From an uncultured Pseudokineococcus sp. (lineage in GTDB: Bacteria; Actinomycetota; Actinomycetes; Actinomycetales; Quadrisphaeraceae), in contig NZ_CANMPM010000010.1 in assembly GCF_947499845.1 (NCBI RefSeq), forward strand, positions 1 to 64,000: a stretch of 64,000 nt of DNA, read 5' to 3'. A model generated the notes under the pieces. The model saw nothing but the letters and a program-made list of their open reading frames with translations, was not told the DNA's origin and did no database searches. Both the position numbers and the translations under genes were made by a program. Below are positions 33,586 through 42,772 of this stretch, one piece after another (within the stretch, counting starts at the first letter, position 1; each line of letters begins with the position of its first letter).

Positions 33586-34683
33586 TCACGCCGCGCCGCC
33601 GCCGTCCGCGGAGGGGACGCCCTCGAGGGCGAGCACGCCGAGGATGCGCTCGAGGTCCTCGCGGCCGGCGAACTCGACGGTGAGGCGGCCCTTGCGGCGT
33701 CCGACGTTCACGGTGACGCGCGTCTCCAGCCGCTCGGACAGGGCCGTCGCGACGGCGTCGGCCCGCTCGTCGCGTGCGGCCGGGGCGGCGGAGCGCCGCG
33801 GCCCGGGGACGGCGTCGCCCGCCGCCACCGCCTCCTCCGTAGAGCGGACGGAGAGCCCCTCGGCGACCACGCGCTGGGCCAGGCGCTCCATGGCCGCCGC
33901 GTCCGGGAGGCCGAGCAGCGCGCGGGCGTGGCCCGCCGAGAGGACGCCGGCGGCGACGCGGCGCTGGACGAGCGGCGGCAGCTTGAGGAGCCGCAGCGTG
34001 TTGGAGATCTGGGGACGGGAGCGGCCGATGCGGCGCGCCAGCTCCTCGTGCGTGCAGCCGAAGTCCTCGAGCAGCTGGCCGTAGGCGGCCGCCTCCTCGA
34101 GGGGGTTGAGCTGGCTGCGGTGGAGGTTCTCGAGCAGCGCGTCGCGGAGCAGGACGTCGTCCTCGGTGCCGCGCACGATGGCCGGCACGACGTCGAGCCC
34201 GGCGCGACGGCTCGCCCGCCACCGGCGCTCGCCCATGACGAGCTCGTAGAGGACGCCCTCCGCGGCTGCCTCGCCGGCCGGCACGGGCCGGACGACGACG
34301 GGCTGCAGCACCCCGACCTCGCGGATGGACTGCTCGAGCTCGGCCAGCTCGTCCTCGTCGAAGACCTGCCGCGGCTGGCGGGGGTTCGGCCGCACGGCGC
34401 CGACCGGCACCTCGGCGAGCCGGATCCCGGGCACCTCGACGAGTGTCCCGTCGTCACGCGCGCCCGTCCCCTCGCTGTTCCACGTGGAACGCGCGTCGGC
34501 GTCCGACGCCCCGGCCGTCGGCTGCGCGCTCGCGGGGGTGCTGCCATCGGCGCCCTCGACGCGCGCCGCCACCTCATCGCGCTCGGCGGCGGGCCAGAAC
34601 ACGTCGCGGGGACGCTCGCCCTCCGGTCCGGAGGGGATGAGCGCGCCGAGGCCGCGCCCCAGACCGCGTCGTCGTTCCGTCAT
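33586..34683 (-). CDS. parB: Chromosome partitioning protein ParB
   Basis: This 365-residue CTP-dependent clamp protein binds parS and spreads along DNA to segregate origins. It opens with the ParA-stimulating peptide [14 protein letters not shown], has the CTP-binding domain with GERRWRAS and [19 protein letters not shown], a helix-turn-helix ([20 protein letters not shown]) and a C-terminal dimerisation domain. A parS site lies inside its own coding sequence, read as RSTWN. It is in the same orientation as parA with about 110 bp between. Confidence 0.97.
   Translation of the reverse strand: MTERRRGLGRGLGALIPSGPEGERPRDVFWPAAERDEVAARVEGADGSTPASAQPTAGASDADARSTWNSEGTGARDDGTLVEVPGIRLAEVPVGAVRPNPRQPRQVFDEDELAELEQSIREVGVLQPVVVRPVPAGEAAAEGVLYELVMGERRWRASRRAGLDVVPAIVRGTEDDVLLRDALLENLHRSQLNPLEEAAAYGQLLEDFGCTHEELARRIGRSRPQISNTLRLLKLPPLVQRRVAAGVLSAGHARALLGLPDAAAMERLAQRVVAEGLSVRSTEEAVAAGDAVPGPRRSAAPAARDERADAVATALSERLETRVTVNVGRRKGRLTVEFAGREDLERILGVLALEGVPSADGGGAA
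34477..34490. other. parS site inside parB
   Basis: A perfect GTTCCACGTGGAAC lies in the disordered N-terminal part of the parB coding sequence. The surrounding codons are compatible with the protein, so site and gene coexist. Confidence 0.9.
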
Positions 34684-34792
34684 GCTGCTGCCCGTCCTGC
34701 TCGTCGCTGATGCTCGTCGTCCTCGCGCCCCGGCCCGGGCCGGTCGCCGCCGGAGCGACGACCGTCCCCGGCCGCGGCGGCACCGCGGCGGC

Positions 34793-36490
34793 TCAGCGCC
34801 GGCTCGTGGAGGTGCCGCCCGCCGCGGTCGCCGGGGTCGGCCGCTCGGCCAGCTCCTGCGCCGCGGCGAGGTACGACAGGGCCCCGCTGGACCCAGGGTC
34901 GTAGGTCATCACGGTCTGCCCGTAGGACGGCGCCTCCGACACGCGGACGGAGCGCGGGACCGTCGTCCGCAGCACCGAGCGGGGGAAGTGCTCCCGCACC
35001 TCCTCGGCCACCTGCGCGGCCAGCCGCGTCCGCGCGTCGTACATCGTCAGGAGGATGGACGAGACGTGCAGCTCCGGGTTGAGGTGCCGCGTGATCATGT
35101 CGATGTTCTTGAGGAGCTGGCTCAGCCCCTCCAGCGCGTAGTACTCGCACTGGATCGGGATGAGCACCTCCTCGGCGCACACGAAGGCGTTGAGGGTGAG
35201 CAGGCCGAGGCTCGGCGGGCAGTCGACGAAGACGTAGTCGGGGCGGGGCTCCCCGCGCGCCTCGCAGCGCTCGAGGTAGCCGCGCACGGCGACCCGCAGC
35301 CGCGTCTCGCGGGCGACCATCGAGACGAGCTCGATCTCCGCGCCGGCCAGGTCGATCGTCGCGGGGGCGCACAGCAGGCCGGGGACGTCGGGGCACGGCT
35401 GCAGGACGTCCTCCAGCGGCACCTCCTCGACGAGCACGTCGTAGAGGCCCGGCACCTCGGCGTGGTGCTCGACCCCCAGGGCCGTCGAGGCGTTGCCCTG
35501 CGGGTCGCTGTCGAGGACGACGACGCGGAGCCCGGCCTGCGCCAGGGCCGCTGCGAGGTTGACCGTCGTCGTCGTCTTGCCGACGCCGCCCTTCTGGTTG
35601 GCCACGGTGAGAACCCGCGTCCGCGGCGGCGGCGCGAGCGGGCGCCCGGCCAGGGCGATCCTCCGTCGGGCGTCGTCGGCCACCTCCCGGGCGAGCGGCG
35701 TGGAGTCGTCCACCTCGGGCAGCGACCCGGCGACCTCGGCCCTCTGCGCGTCGTCCCCGGCGGCGACCACCGCCACGCCGCCGTCGGACGCGGCCGGCAC
35801 CGGGGGCGAGGCCGAGGCCCGGGAGGAGGACGCGGAGGAGGCCCGCGAAGAGGTCGGGGCGGGGACGTCCGCGTCCTCCGGCGCTGCGGGCCCGTCGGGG
35901 TCACCGCCGGAGCCATCGGTCGGGTCCTCGGACCGGCCGGCGTCGACGACGACGTGGTGGAGCTCGGCGCGAGCGACCGCGGGGTCGCCGGTGCTCGGCG
36001 CGACGAGGGGGACGTCGGTCACGTCGGCAGGGGGACGCCCGTGCGCCGCCGGCCCGGTCGGGGCGGGGTCCTCAGGGCTCGCGGGCGTGTCGACGTCGTC
36101 CTCCACGGGCGTCGGGGCGGGTGCGTCCGGGGCGGGCGAGGGCGCGTCCTGCGCCGCGTCGGCGGCCGGTGCGACCGCCGCGCCCGCCCCCGCCTCCGCG
36201 TCGGCCTCCGGCTCGTGCTCCGACGCCGGCTCGACGACGGGTGCGTCGCCCACGTCCTCCGTCGGGTCGGCGTCACCCGGATCGGCCTCGCCCGTGGCCA
36301 CCGCCTCGGTGCCCCGGGAGCCCTCCGCGTCGGACGCCGGACCCGCGGACGGCTCCGGCACCTCGCGGCCGTGCGGCGGCGTCGGCACGCTCACGACCTC
36401 AGTTCCACGTGGAACGGCCGGCCACCCGAGGGCCCCATCGACCTGCTCGACCTGCCGGCCGGGCCAGCCCGGTGCCGTCGTGGTGCGCAC
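34793..36490 (-). CDS. parA: Chromosome partitioning ATPase ParA with long N-terminal extension
   Basis: The C-terminal 270 residues are a standard Par[21 protein letters not shown] (deviant Walker A), [21 protein letters not shown]. It positions ParB-parS complexes for origin segregation. Before this lies an extension of about 290 residues rich in Asp, Glu, Ala and Pro without recognisable fold, whereas most actinobacterial ParA proteins start shortly before the Walker motif. GTG 36490 has GGGAGG nine bases upstream; a GTG at 36388 with GAGG would start downstream of the in-gene parS and still leave about 255 extra residues. The extension may be a partner-binding tail, for example for a polar scaffold, but this is speculation. 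Confidence 0.93.
   Translation of the reverse strand: MRTTTAPGWPGRQVEQVDGALGWPAVPRGTEVVSVPTPPHGREVPEPSAGPASDAEGSRGTEAVATGEADPGDADPTEDVGDAPVVEPASEHEPEADAEAGAGAAVAPAADAAQDAPSPAPDAPAPTPVEDDVDTPASPEDPAPTGPAAHGRPPADVTDVPLVAPSTGDPAVARAELHHVVVDAGRSEDPTDGSGGDPDGPAAPEDADVPAPTSSRASSASSSRASASPPVPAASDGGVAVVAAGDDAQRAEVAGSLPEVDDSTPLAREVADDARRRIALAGRPLAPPPRTRVLTVANQKGGVGKTTTTVNLAAALAQAGLRVVVLDSDPQGNASTALGVEHHAEVPGLYDVLVEEVPLEDVLQPCPDVPGLLCAPATIDLAGAEIELVSMVARETRLRVAVRGYLERCEARGEPRPDYVFVDCPPSLGLLTLNAFVCAEEVLIPIQCEYYALEGLSQLLKNIDMITRHLNPELHVSSILLTMYDARTRLAAQVAEEVREHFPRSVLRTTVPRSVRVSEAPSYGQTVMTYDPGSSGALSYLAAAQELAERPTPATAAGGTSTSRR
36402..36415. other. parS site at the start of parA
   Basis: A perfect GTTCCACGTGGAAC overlaps the first codons of parA if GTG 36490 is used, or lies in the leader if GTG 36388 is used. 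It could allow ParB to regulate parAB. Confidence 0.9.
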
Positions 36491-36550
36491 CCGCGCCCGC
36501 CTCCCTCTCTCGTCGATCGCGGGCAGCGCCCCCGCGCCGACGACCGAGGG

Positions 36551-37225
36551 TCAGCTGCGGCGGCGCGCCCGCGCGCTGCGGGCCCCGACCCTAGCTCGGA
36601 CGACGGTGGTGACCTCGTCCAGCAGGCCGTCGCCGCAGGTGAGCACCTCGGGGTCGAGGAGACCGGCGCGGACGAGGGCGCCGCCGTGCGCGGCGACCTC
36701 GTCCGCCGCCGTGCCGCCCTTGACCGCCAGCAGCTGTCCGCCCGGCGCCACCAGGGGCGCGCACCAGCGCGCCAGGCGGTCGAGCGGGGCGACCGCGCGG
36801 GAGGTGACGACGTCCGCCTCCTCGTGGCCGGCGAGCTCCTCGGCCCGCGCACGGACCACCCGCACGCGGAGGTCGGGGCCCGGTACCGCCGCGTCGAGCA
36901 CCTCGACGGCGTGCTCCAACCAGCGCACGCGGCGCAGGGCGGAGTCGACGAGCACCAGCTCGAGGTCCGGCCGGGCGAGGGCCAGCACGAGCCCCGGCAG
37001 GCCGGCACCGCTGCCGACGTCCAGCACCACCGCGTCCTCGGGCACCAGCTCGGCGACGACGGCGCAGTTGAGGACGTGGCGGCTCCAGAGCCGGGGCACC
37101 TCCCGGGGGCCGATGACGCCCCGGACGACGCCCTCGCCGGCCAGCTCGCGGACGAGCACCCTGGCCCCCTCGAGGCCCGGTCCGAGCACCTGCGCCGCGA
37201 CCTCCGGCTCGTCGGGCAGCTCCAC
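36551..37225 (-). CDS. rsmG: 16S rRNA (guanine-N7)-methyltransferase RsmG
   Basis: This 224-residue SAM enzyme methylates G527 of 16S rRNA. Motif I is VLDVGSGAGLPGLVLALA, followed by the SxAVAPLDRLARW and PGGQLLAVKGG segments typical of GidB. The GTG at 37225 lacks a good ribosome site and may be served by coupling with jag, whose stop codon is about 60 bp upstream. It belongs to the leftward rpmH-rnpA-yidD-yidC-jag-rsmG set and is followed by parA. Loss of RsmG is known to give low-level streptomycin resistance. Confidence 0.95.
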   Translation of the reverse strand: MELPDEPEVAAQVLGPGLEGARVLVRELAGEGVVRGVIGPREVPRLWSRHVLNCAVVAELVPEDAVVLDVGSGAGLPGLVLALARPDLELVLVDSALRRVRWLEHAVEVLDAAVPGPDLRVRVVRARAEELAGHEEADVVTSRAVAPLDRLARWCAPLVAPGGQLLAVKGGTAADEVAAHGGALVRAGLLDPEVLTCGDGLLDEVTTVVRARVGARSARARRRS

Positions 37226-37287
37226 GGCGCCCCGCGGGCGCCGGTCGACGAGGTGCTCCGGGGCCGCGTCCTCCGGCGGCGGGGCGG

Positions 37288-37863
37288 TCAGGACGCCGCC
37301 GTGACGACGACGTGGCGGTCGGCGGCGACGCCCTCGGACTCCGAGCGCAGGCCGGCCTCCGCGACGGCGTCGTGGACGATCTTGCGCTCGTACGGGTTCA
37401 TGGGCTCCAGGTGCACGGCCTCGCCGCCGGCGCGGACCTGCTCGACCGCCTCGTTCGCCAGGCCGGTGAGGACGACGCGCCGCTGGGCGCGGTAGCCGGC
37501 GACGTCGAGCACGAGGCGGCTCCGCTCGCCCGTGCGGGCCTGGACGGCCAGGCGCGTCAGCTCCTGCAGCGCCTCGAGCACGCGACCGTCGTCGCCGACG
37601 AGGCGGCGCAGGGAGCCCGGCGCGGCGTCGTCCTCGAGCACCGAGACCGACGCGCGGCCGTCCTCGACGTCGATGTCGAGGTCGCCGTCGAGATCGGCGA
37701 TGTCGAGGAGCTCCTCGAGGTAGTCGGCGGCGACGTCGCCCTCCTCCTCCAGGCGCGCGCGGCGCGTGGGCGCCTCCTCGCCGGTGCCGGGGTGGGTGCC
37801 CTCGCCCGCCTCCGCTGCCGACGCGTCCACCACGGCGCCGTCCGTCGAGCCCTGAGTCGTCAT
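37288..37863 (-). CDS. jag: Jag/KhpB-like RNA-binding protein (KH and R3H domains)
   Basis: This 191-residue protein has an acidic N-terminus, a KH-type central domain (about 75-125, LRRLVGDDGRVLEALQELTR) and a C-terminal R3H domain with HLEPMNPYERKIVHDAV. Jag/KhpB proteins bind RNA and influence cell elongation and division in Gram-positive bacteria. It follows yidC, as in most actinobacteria. The ATG at 37863 is preceded by GGAGGCAGC. Confidence 0.93.
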   Translation of the reverse strand: MTTQGSTDGAVVDASAAEAGEGTHPGTGEEAPTRRARLEEEGDVAADYLEELLDIADLDGDLDIDVEDGRASVSVLEDDAAPGSLRRLVGDDGRVLEALQELTRLAVQARTGERSRLVLDVAGYRAQRRVVLTGLANEAVEQVRAGGEAVHLEPMNPYERKIVHDAVAEAGLRSESEGVAADRHVVVTAAS

Positions 37864-38107
37864 GCTGCCTCCTCCACCGCGCGGCGGTCGCCGCAGTCGT
37901 CGGGGGACCGTCGTGGGTCCTGCCCCGGTTGGTCCTGCCCCGGTCGGTCGTGCCCCGGTCGGTCGGACATCGACGCGGCGGTCGCCACCTCGCGGTCCAC
38001 CGTCCCGTCGGCCCTCACCGGTCGCCCGTCGGGAGCCGTCCCGTGGACCGCACTCCCGGACCGCCTGCGCCGTCCGGGGGCGGTCGTGGCCGGCCCGGGC
38101 GGGGGCG

Positions 38108-39382
38108 TCAGCTCCCGCGCGAGGGCCGCTTCGCCGCCGGCCGCGAGCCCTGCCGGCCCCGCTGGCCGTTCCGGCTGGCGCTGCCCGTCGGGCGACGGCG
38201 CCCCGGCGCGTGCGCCGCGCCCGTGCCGTTCGCCCCTCCCGGGGCTGCGCCCGCGGCTCCGGCGCCGTCCCGGCGCGCCGCGGGGGCGGCGTCCGGGCCC
38301 GCGGCGTCGCCGTCGGCGTCGCCCTCCCCGTCACCGCTCTTTTGGGCGTCCTCCTCGGGGCCATCCTTCTTCTGGCCACCGCTCCTCTCACCGCCGTCCG
38401 TGCCGCCGGCGGGCTTCTCACCCGCGGCCGGCTCGCCGGGGCGCCGCTGGCGGTCCTTGCGCCGGGGCTGCACGCGCTGCCCGCGCGGTGCGTCGCCGGC
38501 GGCGGCCGGCCCGGTGGCGGTGCCCTTGGTCAGGTCCTCGACGGTGGTGCCCTGCTTGCGCGCCTTCCGCTCGAGGAGCTTCGCCTCGGCGGCCGAGCCC
38601 GGGGCGGGCATGTTGCGGATGACGTAGAACTGCTGGGCCATCGACCACACGTTCGTCGTGAGCCAGTACAGGAGCACGCCGATGGGGAAGTTGACGCCCG
38701 TGACGGCGAAGACCAGCGGCAGGACGTACATGATGATCTTCTGCTGCTGCGCCATGGGGTTGTCGGCCATGGACGCCGGCATGTTCTTCGTCATCAGCTG
38801 GCGCTGGGTCGTGAAGGTCGTCACCGACATCAGCACGATGAGCAGCACGGTCACGAGCTTGGTGACCAGGTCGTCGCTGCCGAGGAAGGTCGACGACAGG
38901 GGCGCGCCCAGCAGGCTGGAGGCCTCGGCCTGCGCCGCCACGTCCTGCGTCATGCGGCCGATGGGTTCGCGGTCGCCCGCGGCGATGGCGCTGAGGCCGT
39001 TGAGCACCTGGAACAGCGCGAAGAAGATCGGCATCTGCAGCAGGATCGGCAGGCAGGACGCGAAGGGGTTGGTGCCGGCCTTCTTGTAGGCCGCCATCGT
39101 CTCCTCGGTCATCTTCTGCCGGGAGGCGGGGTCGGTCTTCCCCTTGTACTTCTGCTGGATCTTGCGCACCTCGGGCGCGACGATCTGCATGCCGCGCGAG
39201 GCCTTGATCTGCTTGACGAACAGCGGGATCAGGACGACGCGGATCACGACGACGAGGGCCACGATCGAGAGCGCCCACGTCCAGCCGGACGTGGGGTCCA
39301 TGCCGGCCGAGGTGAGCAGGTCGTGCGCCGTCACCATGATCCAGGCGACGACGTACTCGATGGGGCGGAGGATCTCGAGCAT
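38108..39382 (-). CDS. yidC: Membrane protein insertase YidC
   Basis: This 424-residue Oxa1/YidC protein inserts and folds membrane proteins. The five-helix core spans about 10-270 (VVLIPLFVKQIKASRGMQIV, GTNPFASCLPILLQMPIFFA, GVLLYWLTTNVWSMAQQFYV) and includes the membrane-embedded Arg of VVVIRVVLIP. A basic, disordered C-terminal tail of about 130 residues follows. The gene sits between yidD and jag. Confidence 0.96.
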   Translation of the reverse strand: MLEILRPIEYVVAWIMVTAHDLLTSAGMDPTSGWTWALSIVALVVVIRVVLIPLFVKQIKASRGMQIVAPEVRKIQQKYKGKTDPASRQKMTEETMAAYKKAGTNPFASCLPILLQMPIFFALFQVLNGLSAIAAGDREPIGRMTQDVAAQAEASSLLGAPLSSTFLGSDDLVTKLVTVLLIVLMSVTTFTTQRQLMTKNMPASMADNPMAQQQKIIMYVLPLVFAVTGVNFPIGVLLYWLTTNVWSMAQQFYVIRNMPAPGSAAEAKLLERKARKQGTTVEDLTKGTATGPAAAGDAPRGQRVQPRRKDRQRRPGEPAAGEKPAGGTDGGERSGGQKKDGPEEDAQKSGDGEGDADGDAAGPDAAPAARRDGAGAAGAAPGGANGTGAAHAPGRRRPTGSASRNGQRGRQGSRPAAKRPSRGS

Positions 39383-39454
39383 GGGCTCCTGCCGTGGTGG
39401 GCGTGGGTGGTGCCGGTCCGTCGTGCGCTCCGGCGGGGGGCGCCGGCGGGTCTC

Positions 39455-39811
39455 TCAGGCGGGGGGCGCCCCGCCCGGCGGGTCCTCGGCGCGGCCGCCC
39501 ACCGGTGGGACGTGGTCGACCCCGCCGGGGTTCCAGGGGTGGCACCGCAGGAGGCGCCGAGCGGCGAGCCACCCCCCGCGCGCCGCGCCGTGGCGGTCCA
39601 GCGCCTGCACGGCGTAGGACGAGCACGACGGGTAGAAGCGGCAGACCGGCGGGTACCAGGGCGAGACGACCAGCTGCCACGTCCGGACGAGGAGCACGAG
39701 GACGCGGCGCGGCCACGTGCGCGGGTCCGCCGCCCCGCGCACGGCGCTGCCGCGGGGGGCCGAGGAGCCCTCGGTTCCGGCCCGAACGCCGTCGGTCACG
39801 GGGGCGCTCAC
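39455..39811 (-). CDS. yidD: Membrane protein insertion efficiency factor YidD
   Basis: The 118-residue protein carries the YidD signature YPPVCRFYPSCSSYAVQAL with its conserved cysteines and RLLRCHPWNPGG. It assists YidC-dependent insertion. Its start codon overlaps the rnpA stop codon by four bases. About 35 low-complexity residues precede the usual start. Confidence 0.93.
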   Translation of the reverse strand: MSAPVTDGVRAGTEGSSAPRGSAVRGAADPRTWPRRVLVLLVRTWQLVVSPWYPPVCRFYPSCSSYAVQALDRHGAARGGWLAARRLLRCHPWNPGGVDHVPPVGGRAEDPPGGAPPA

Positions 39812-40269
39812 GCGCCCACGCCCGCGGGCCGCGGAGCCGACCGACCAGCACCCGACCGAGACCCACCCGACCGAGGTCCACCAGGACGACCGGCCCCGGA
39901 CCGGCCGCCACGGCGAGCGCGGCGCAGGGCGTCGTCGAGGTCGAGCGCCAGGTCGGCGGAGGTGGCCCCCGCCGAGGGCGGCAGGGCCCTGACGACCAGC
40001 TCGGTCCCGGCGGGCAGGCCCTCGAGGCGGTCGGCCACGAGGTGCCGCAGGCGACGGCGCACGCGGTTGCGGACGACGGCGCCGCCGACCGCCCGGGAGA
40101 CGACGAACCCCGCCGCCGCGGGACGCGGAGACGGGGTGGCGTCGTCCGCCGCCGCCCCGGAGGGGATCAGGACGTGGACGACGAGGGTCGGGCGGCCGGC
40201 CCGGGCGCCGCCGCGCACCGCGCGCCCGAAGGCGTCCGCGGTGCGCACACGACGACCGGCCGGCAGCAC
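39808..40269 (-). CDS. rnpA: Ribonuclease P protein component
   Basis: This 153-residue basic protein is the RNase P subunit that helps process the 5' ends of tRNAs. It starts MLPAGRRVRTADAF like other RnpA proteins and has the RNR motif VVRNRVRRRLRHLV. An Arg/Gly-rich tail of about 35 residues extends beyond the fold. It lies 8 bp after rpmH, in the standard rpmH-rnpA-yidD order. Confidence 0.95.
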   Translation of the reverse strand: MLPAGRRVRTADAFGRAVRGGARAGRPTLVVHVLIPSGAAADDATPSPRPAAAGFVVSRAVGGAVVRNRVRRRLRHLVADRLEGLPAGTELVVRALPPSAGATSADLALDLDDALRRARRGGRSGAGRPGGPRSGGSRSGAGRSAPRPAGVGA

Positions 40270-40276
40270 GGCCGGC

Positions 40277-40414
40277 TCAGGCGGAGAGCTCGCCGCGGCC
40301 CTTGCGGCGGCGGGCGGCGAGGATGGCGCGACCGGCGCGGGTGCGCATGCGCAGGCGGAAGCCGTGGGTCTTGGACCGACGGCGGGTGTTCGGCTGGAAG
40401 GTGCGCTTGCTCAC
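40277..40414 (-). CDS. rpmH: 50S ribosomal protein L34
   Basis: The 45-residue protein ([20 protein letters not shown]) is L34 at its usual length. GTG 40414 is the only sensible start. It opens the leftward operon rpmH-rnpA-yidD-yidC and is divergent from dnaA across the 577-bp gap. A matching promoter lies at 40544-40573. Confidence 0.97.
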   Translation of the reverse strand: MSKRTFQPNTRRRSKTHGFRLRMRTRAGRAILAARRRKGRGELSA

Positions 40415-40543
40415 GTCTGCTCCACGGGGGTCTGGCGCGCTGCCGGCCAGCGCACGGAGGTCTCTGGTCAGCGCTCCGGCGCTCCCGCGCGCCACCCCGG
40501 TGGGGCGGACGGCGTCACTGGTGGGCCGGGCTCAGACCGCAGC

Positions 40544-40573
40544 ACGGTACGGGCGCGCCGAGCCCCCGGTCAA
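40544..40573 (-). promoter_or_regulatory. rpmH promoter
   Basis: On the minus strand TTGACC (40568-40573) and TACCGT (40544-40549) are 18 bases apart, a good housekeeping sigma promoter about 130 bp upstream of rpmH. Confidence 0.65.
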
Positions 40574-40839
40574 ACCACCGGCGCGCTGCGGGGTGACAGC
40601 GCCTCCGGCGCCCGCGCGCGGCCCCGTCCTGCGGGGGCGCCGCGAGTCCTCCCGACCTCCTGCGCGACGAGGCTCCCGATCGTCCCCCTCGTGGGGGTAG
40701 TGTCCGCGGACCGACACGCCGCCGGTCCGTCGAGGGCCCGGCCGGTCGTGCCGGATCCACCCCGGCGACCGTCGGTCGCACCGGGGCCGGAGGCGGGGGC
40801 CGACCCGGGGGTGCGTGGCCCCGACCGGGTCCCGGTGTG

Positions 40840-40871
40840 CTACCCACAGGTGTGGACAACTCTGTGGACCG
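40840..40871. promoter_or_regulatory. DnaA boxes upstream of dnaA
   Basis: A perfect TTGTCCACA (40851-40859, minus strand) is flanked by CTACCCACA (40840-40848) and CGGTCCACA (40863-40871, minus). These lie about 120 bp before dnaA and suit autoregulation or origin function. Confidence 0.75.
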
Positions 40872-40991
40872 CGCCGTCCGGCTCGGGCGCGCCCTCGTCG
40901 CGGGGCTGCACGGCCCCCGACCGGGGGCGCTGGCCGCCCCGACCGGGGCGGGACGCACGAGCGGCGCGGGCGCCGGACGGGGAGAGGGCGC

Positions 40992-42476
40992 GTGAGCACC
41001 GACGGCGGCGAGCAGCCCGACCTGCCCCTGGCCTGGTCGCGGGCGATGCAGCGCTTCCGCGGCGACGAGCGCATCACCGCCTCGAACCTGGGCTTCCTGC
41101 GCCACACGCGACCCCTCGGCCTGCTCGACGGGACGCTGCTGCTGGTCGTGCGCGACGACCTCACGAAGAGCGTCCTCGAGCAGCGGGTCCGCGACGTCGT
41201 CGTCGGCGTCCTCGGCGAGGAGCTGGGCCGCCCGGTCCGGCTGGCCATCACGGTCGACCCCTCGCTCGACGTCGACGCCCTCGACGGCCCGGCCGACGGC
41301 AGCGTCGAGGCCGGGGTCGACGGGACCTCGCCCACGGACGACGACGAGGGCACCGCCGCGACGGGGGGCCTGGAGCGGGCGGTCGACGAGCTGCCGCCGC
41401 CCGTCGGGGTGCGCCCGCGCGACCCGGGCCGTCCGAGCGAGCCCACTCGGCTCAACCCCAAGTACACGTTCGACAGCTTCGTCATCGGCGCCTCCAACCG
41501 CTTCGCCCACGCGGCGGCCGTGGCCGTGGCCGAGGCGCCGGCGAAGGCGTACAACCCGCTCTTCGTCTACGGGGAGTCGGGGCTCGGCAAGACGCACCTG
41601 CTGCACGCCATCGGCGACTACGCCGCCAAGCTCTACCAGGGCGTGCGCGTGCGGTACGTGAACTCGGAGGAGTTCACCAACGACTTCATCAACTCCATCC
41701 GCGACGACAAGGCGTCGGCCTTCCAGCGCCGGTACCGCGACGTCGACGTCCTGCTCATCGACGACATCCAGTTCCTGTCGAACAAGGTGCAGACGCAGGA
41801 GGAGTTCTTCCACACCTTCAACACGCTGCACAACGCGGACAAGCAGGTCGTCGTCACGAGCGACCTGCCGCCCAAGCAGCTGTCGGGCTTCGAGGAGCGC
41901 ATGCGCTCGCGCTTCGAGTGGGGGCTCATCACCGACGTCCAGCCGCCCGACCTCGAGACGCGCATCGCCATCCTGCGCAAGAAGGCCGCGGGCGACGAGC
42001 TGCAGGCGCCGGACGACGTCCTCGAGTTCATCGCGAGCAAGATCTCGACGAACATCCGCGAGCTCGAGGGCGCCCTCATCCGCGTGACGGCCTTCGCCAA
42101 CCTCAACCGCCAGGGCGTGGACCTGCCGCTCGCCGAGGTGGTGCTCAAGGACCTGCTGACCGACACGGGCACCGGCGTCGTCACCGTCGCGACGATCATG
42201 GCGCAGGCCTCCGACTACTTCGGCGTCACGATGGAGGACCTCGCCGGCGCCTCGCGCTCGCGCACCCTCGTGACGGCCCGCCAGACGGCCATGTACCTGT
42301 GCCGTGAGCTCACCGACCTCTCCCTGCCCAAGATCGGGCAGGCGTTCGGCGGTCGCGACCACACCACGGTCATGCACGCCAACCGCAAGATCCGCGAGCA
42401 GATGGCGGAGCGCCGCTCGACCTTCAACCAGGTCACCGAGCTCACCAACCGGATCAAGCAGCAGCACCGCTCCTGA
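40992..42476 (+). CDS. dnaA: Chromosomal replication initiator protein DnaA
   Basis: This 494-residue AAA+ protein binds DnaA boxes and opens the origin. It has the N-terminal DnaB-interaction domain (about 10-85), a variable acidic linker, the ATPase domain with GESGLGKTHLLHAIG (about 194-208) and LLIDDIQFL, and the C-terminal DNA-binding domain with GGRDHTTVMHANRKI. GTG 40992 is preceded by GGAGAGGG. The boxes on both sides of the gene are probably its binding sites. Confidence 0.98.
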   Translation: MSTDGGEQPDLPLAWSRAMQRFRGDERITASNLGFLRHTRPLGLLDGTLLLVVRDDLTKSVLEQRVRDVVVGVLGEELGRPVRLAITVDPSLDVDALDGPADGSVEAGVDGTSPTDDDEGTAATGGLERAVDELPPPVGVRPRDPGRPSEPTRLNPKYTFDSFVIGASNRFAHAAAVAVAEAPAKAYNPLFVYGESGLGKTHLLHAIGDYAAKLYQGVRVRYVNSEEFTNDFINSIRDDKASAFQRRYRDVDVLLIDDIQFLSNKVQTQEEFFHTFNTLHNADKQVVVTSDLPPKQLSGFEERMRSRFEWGLITDVQPPDLETRIAILRKKAAGDELQAPDDVLEFIASKISTNIRELEGALIRVTAFANLNRQGVDLPLAEVVLKDLLTDTGTGVVTVATIMAQASDYFGVTMEDLAGASRSRTLVTARQTAMYLCRELTDLSLPKIGQAFGGRDHTTVMHANRKIREQMAERRSTFNQVTELTNRIKQQHRS

Positions 42477-42578
42477 CCGCCCCCGGGGGCAGCAGCCCAC
42501 GAGGCCGCGACCGGGACACGCTCGCCCGGACGGGGCTGCGCCTGCGAGGGCGCCGCGCGTGGCGGTGACGTCCGCCCA

Positions 42579-42683
42579 GGTGGGGGCGGGTGGTGTCCGG
42601 GGCACGTCAGGCGTGCGCCCGTGCTGGGCGCCAGCCCCAGCGAGGGAGCGTAGCCAGTGCCCCGGGCGGCGCCCGCGCCCACC
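42579..42683 (+). repeat. Palindromic element, copy 1
   Basis: A 63-bp core (42600-42662) starting GGGCACGTCAGGCG and ending GCGTAGCCAGTGCCC is enclosed by 21-bp arms. Of 21 arm pairs, 16 are Watson-Crick, 3 are T-G and 2 are G-G. Inside, GCTGGG and CCCAGC form an inner hairpin. GGTGACGTCCGC precedes it. Confidence 0.85.
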
Positions 42684-42772
42684 GGTCCAGCCACGACGGA
42701 CCAGCCACCCAGGCCCCGGGCACGGACCAGCGCGGCAGGCCCACCGCCACGACGGCCGGTGACGTCCGCGCA

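Larger units (their letters stand above)
40415..40991. other. rpmH-dnaA divergent gap
   Basis: This 577-bp gap contains the leftward rpmH promoter, a possible dnaA -10 (TAGTGT, 40698-40703) and a DnaA-box cluster at 40840-40871. I see no gene in it. In other actinobacteria replication elements lie on either side of dnaA, so this is a secondary origin candidate. Confidence 0.7.
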
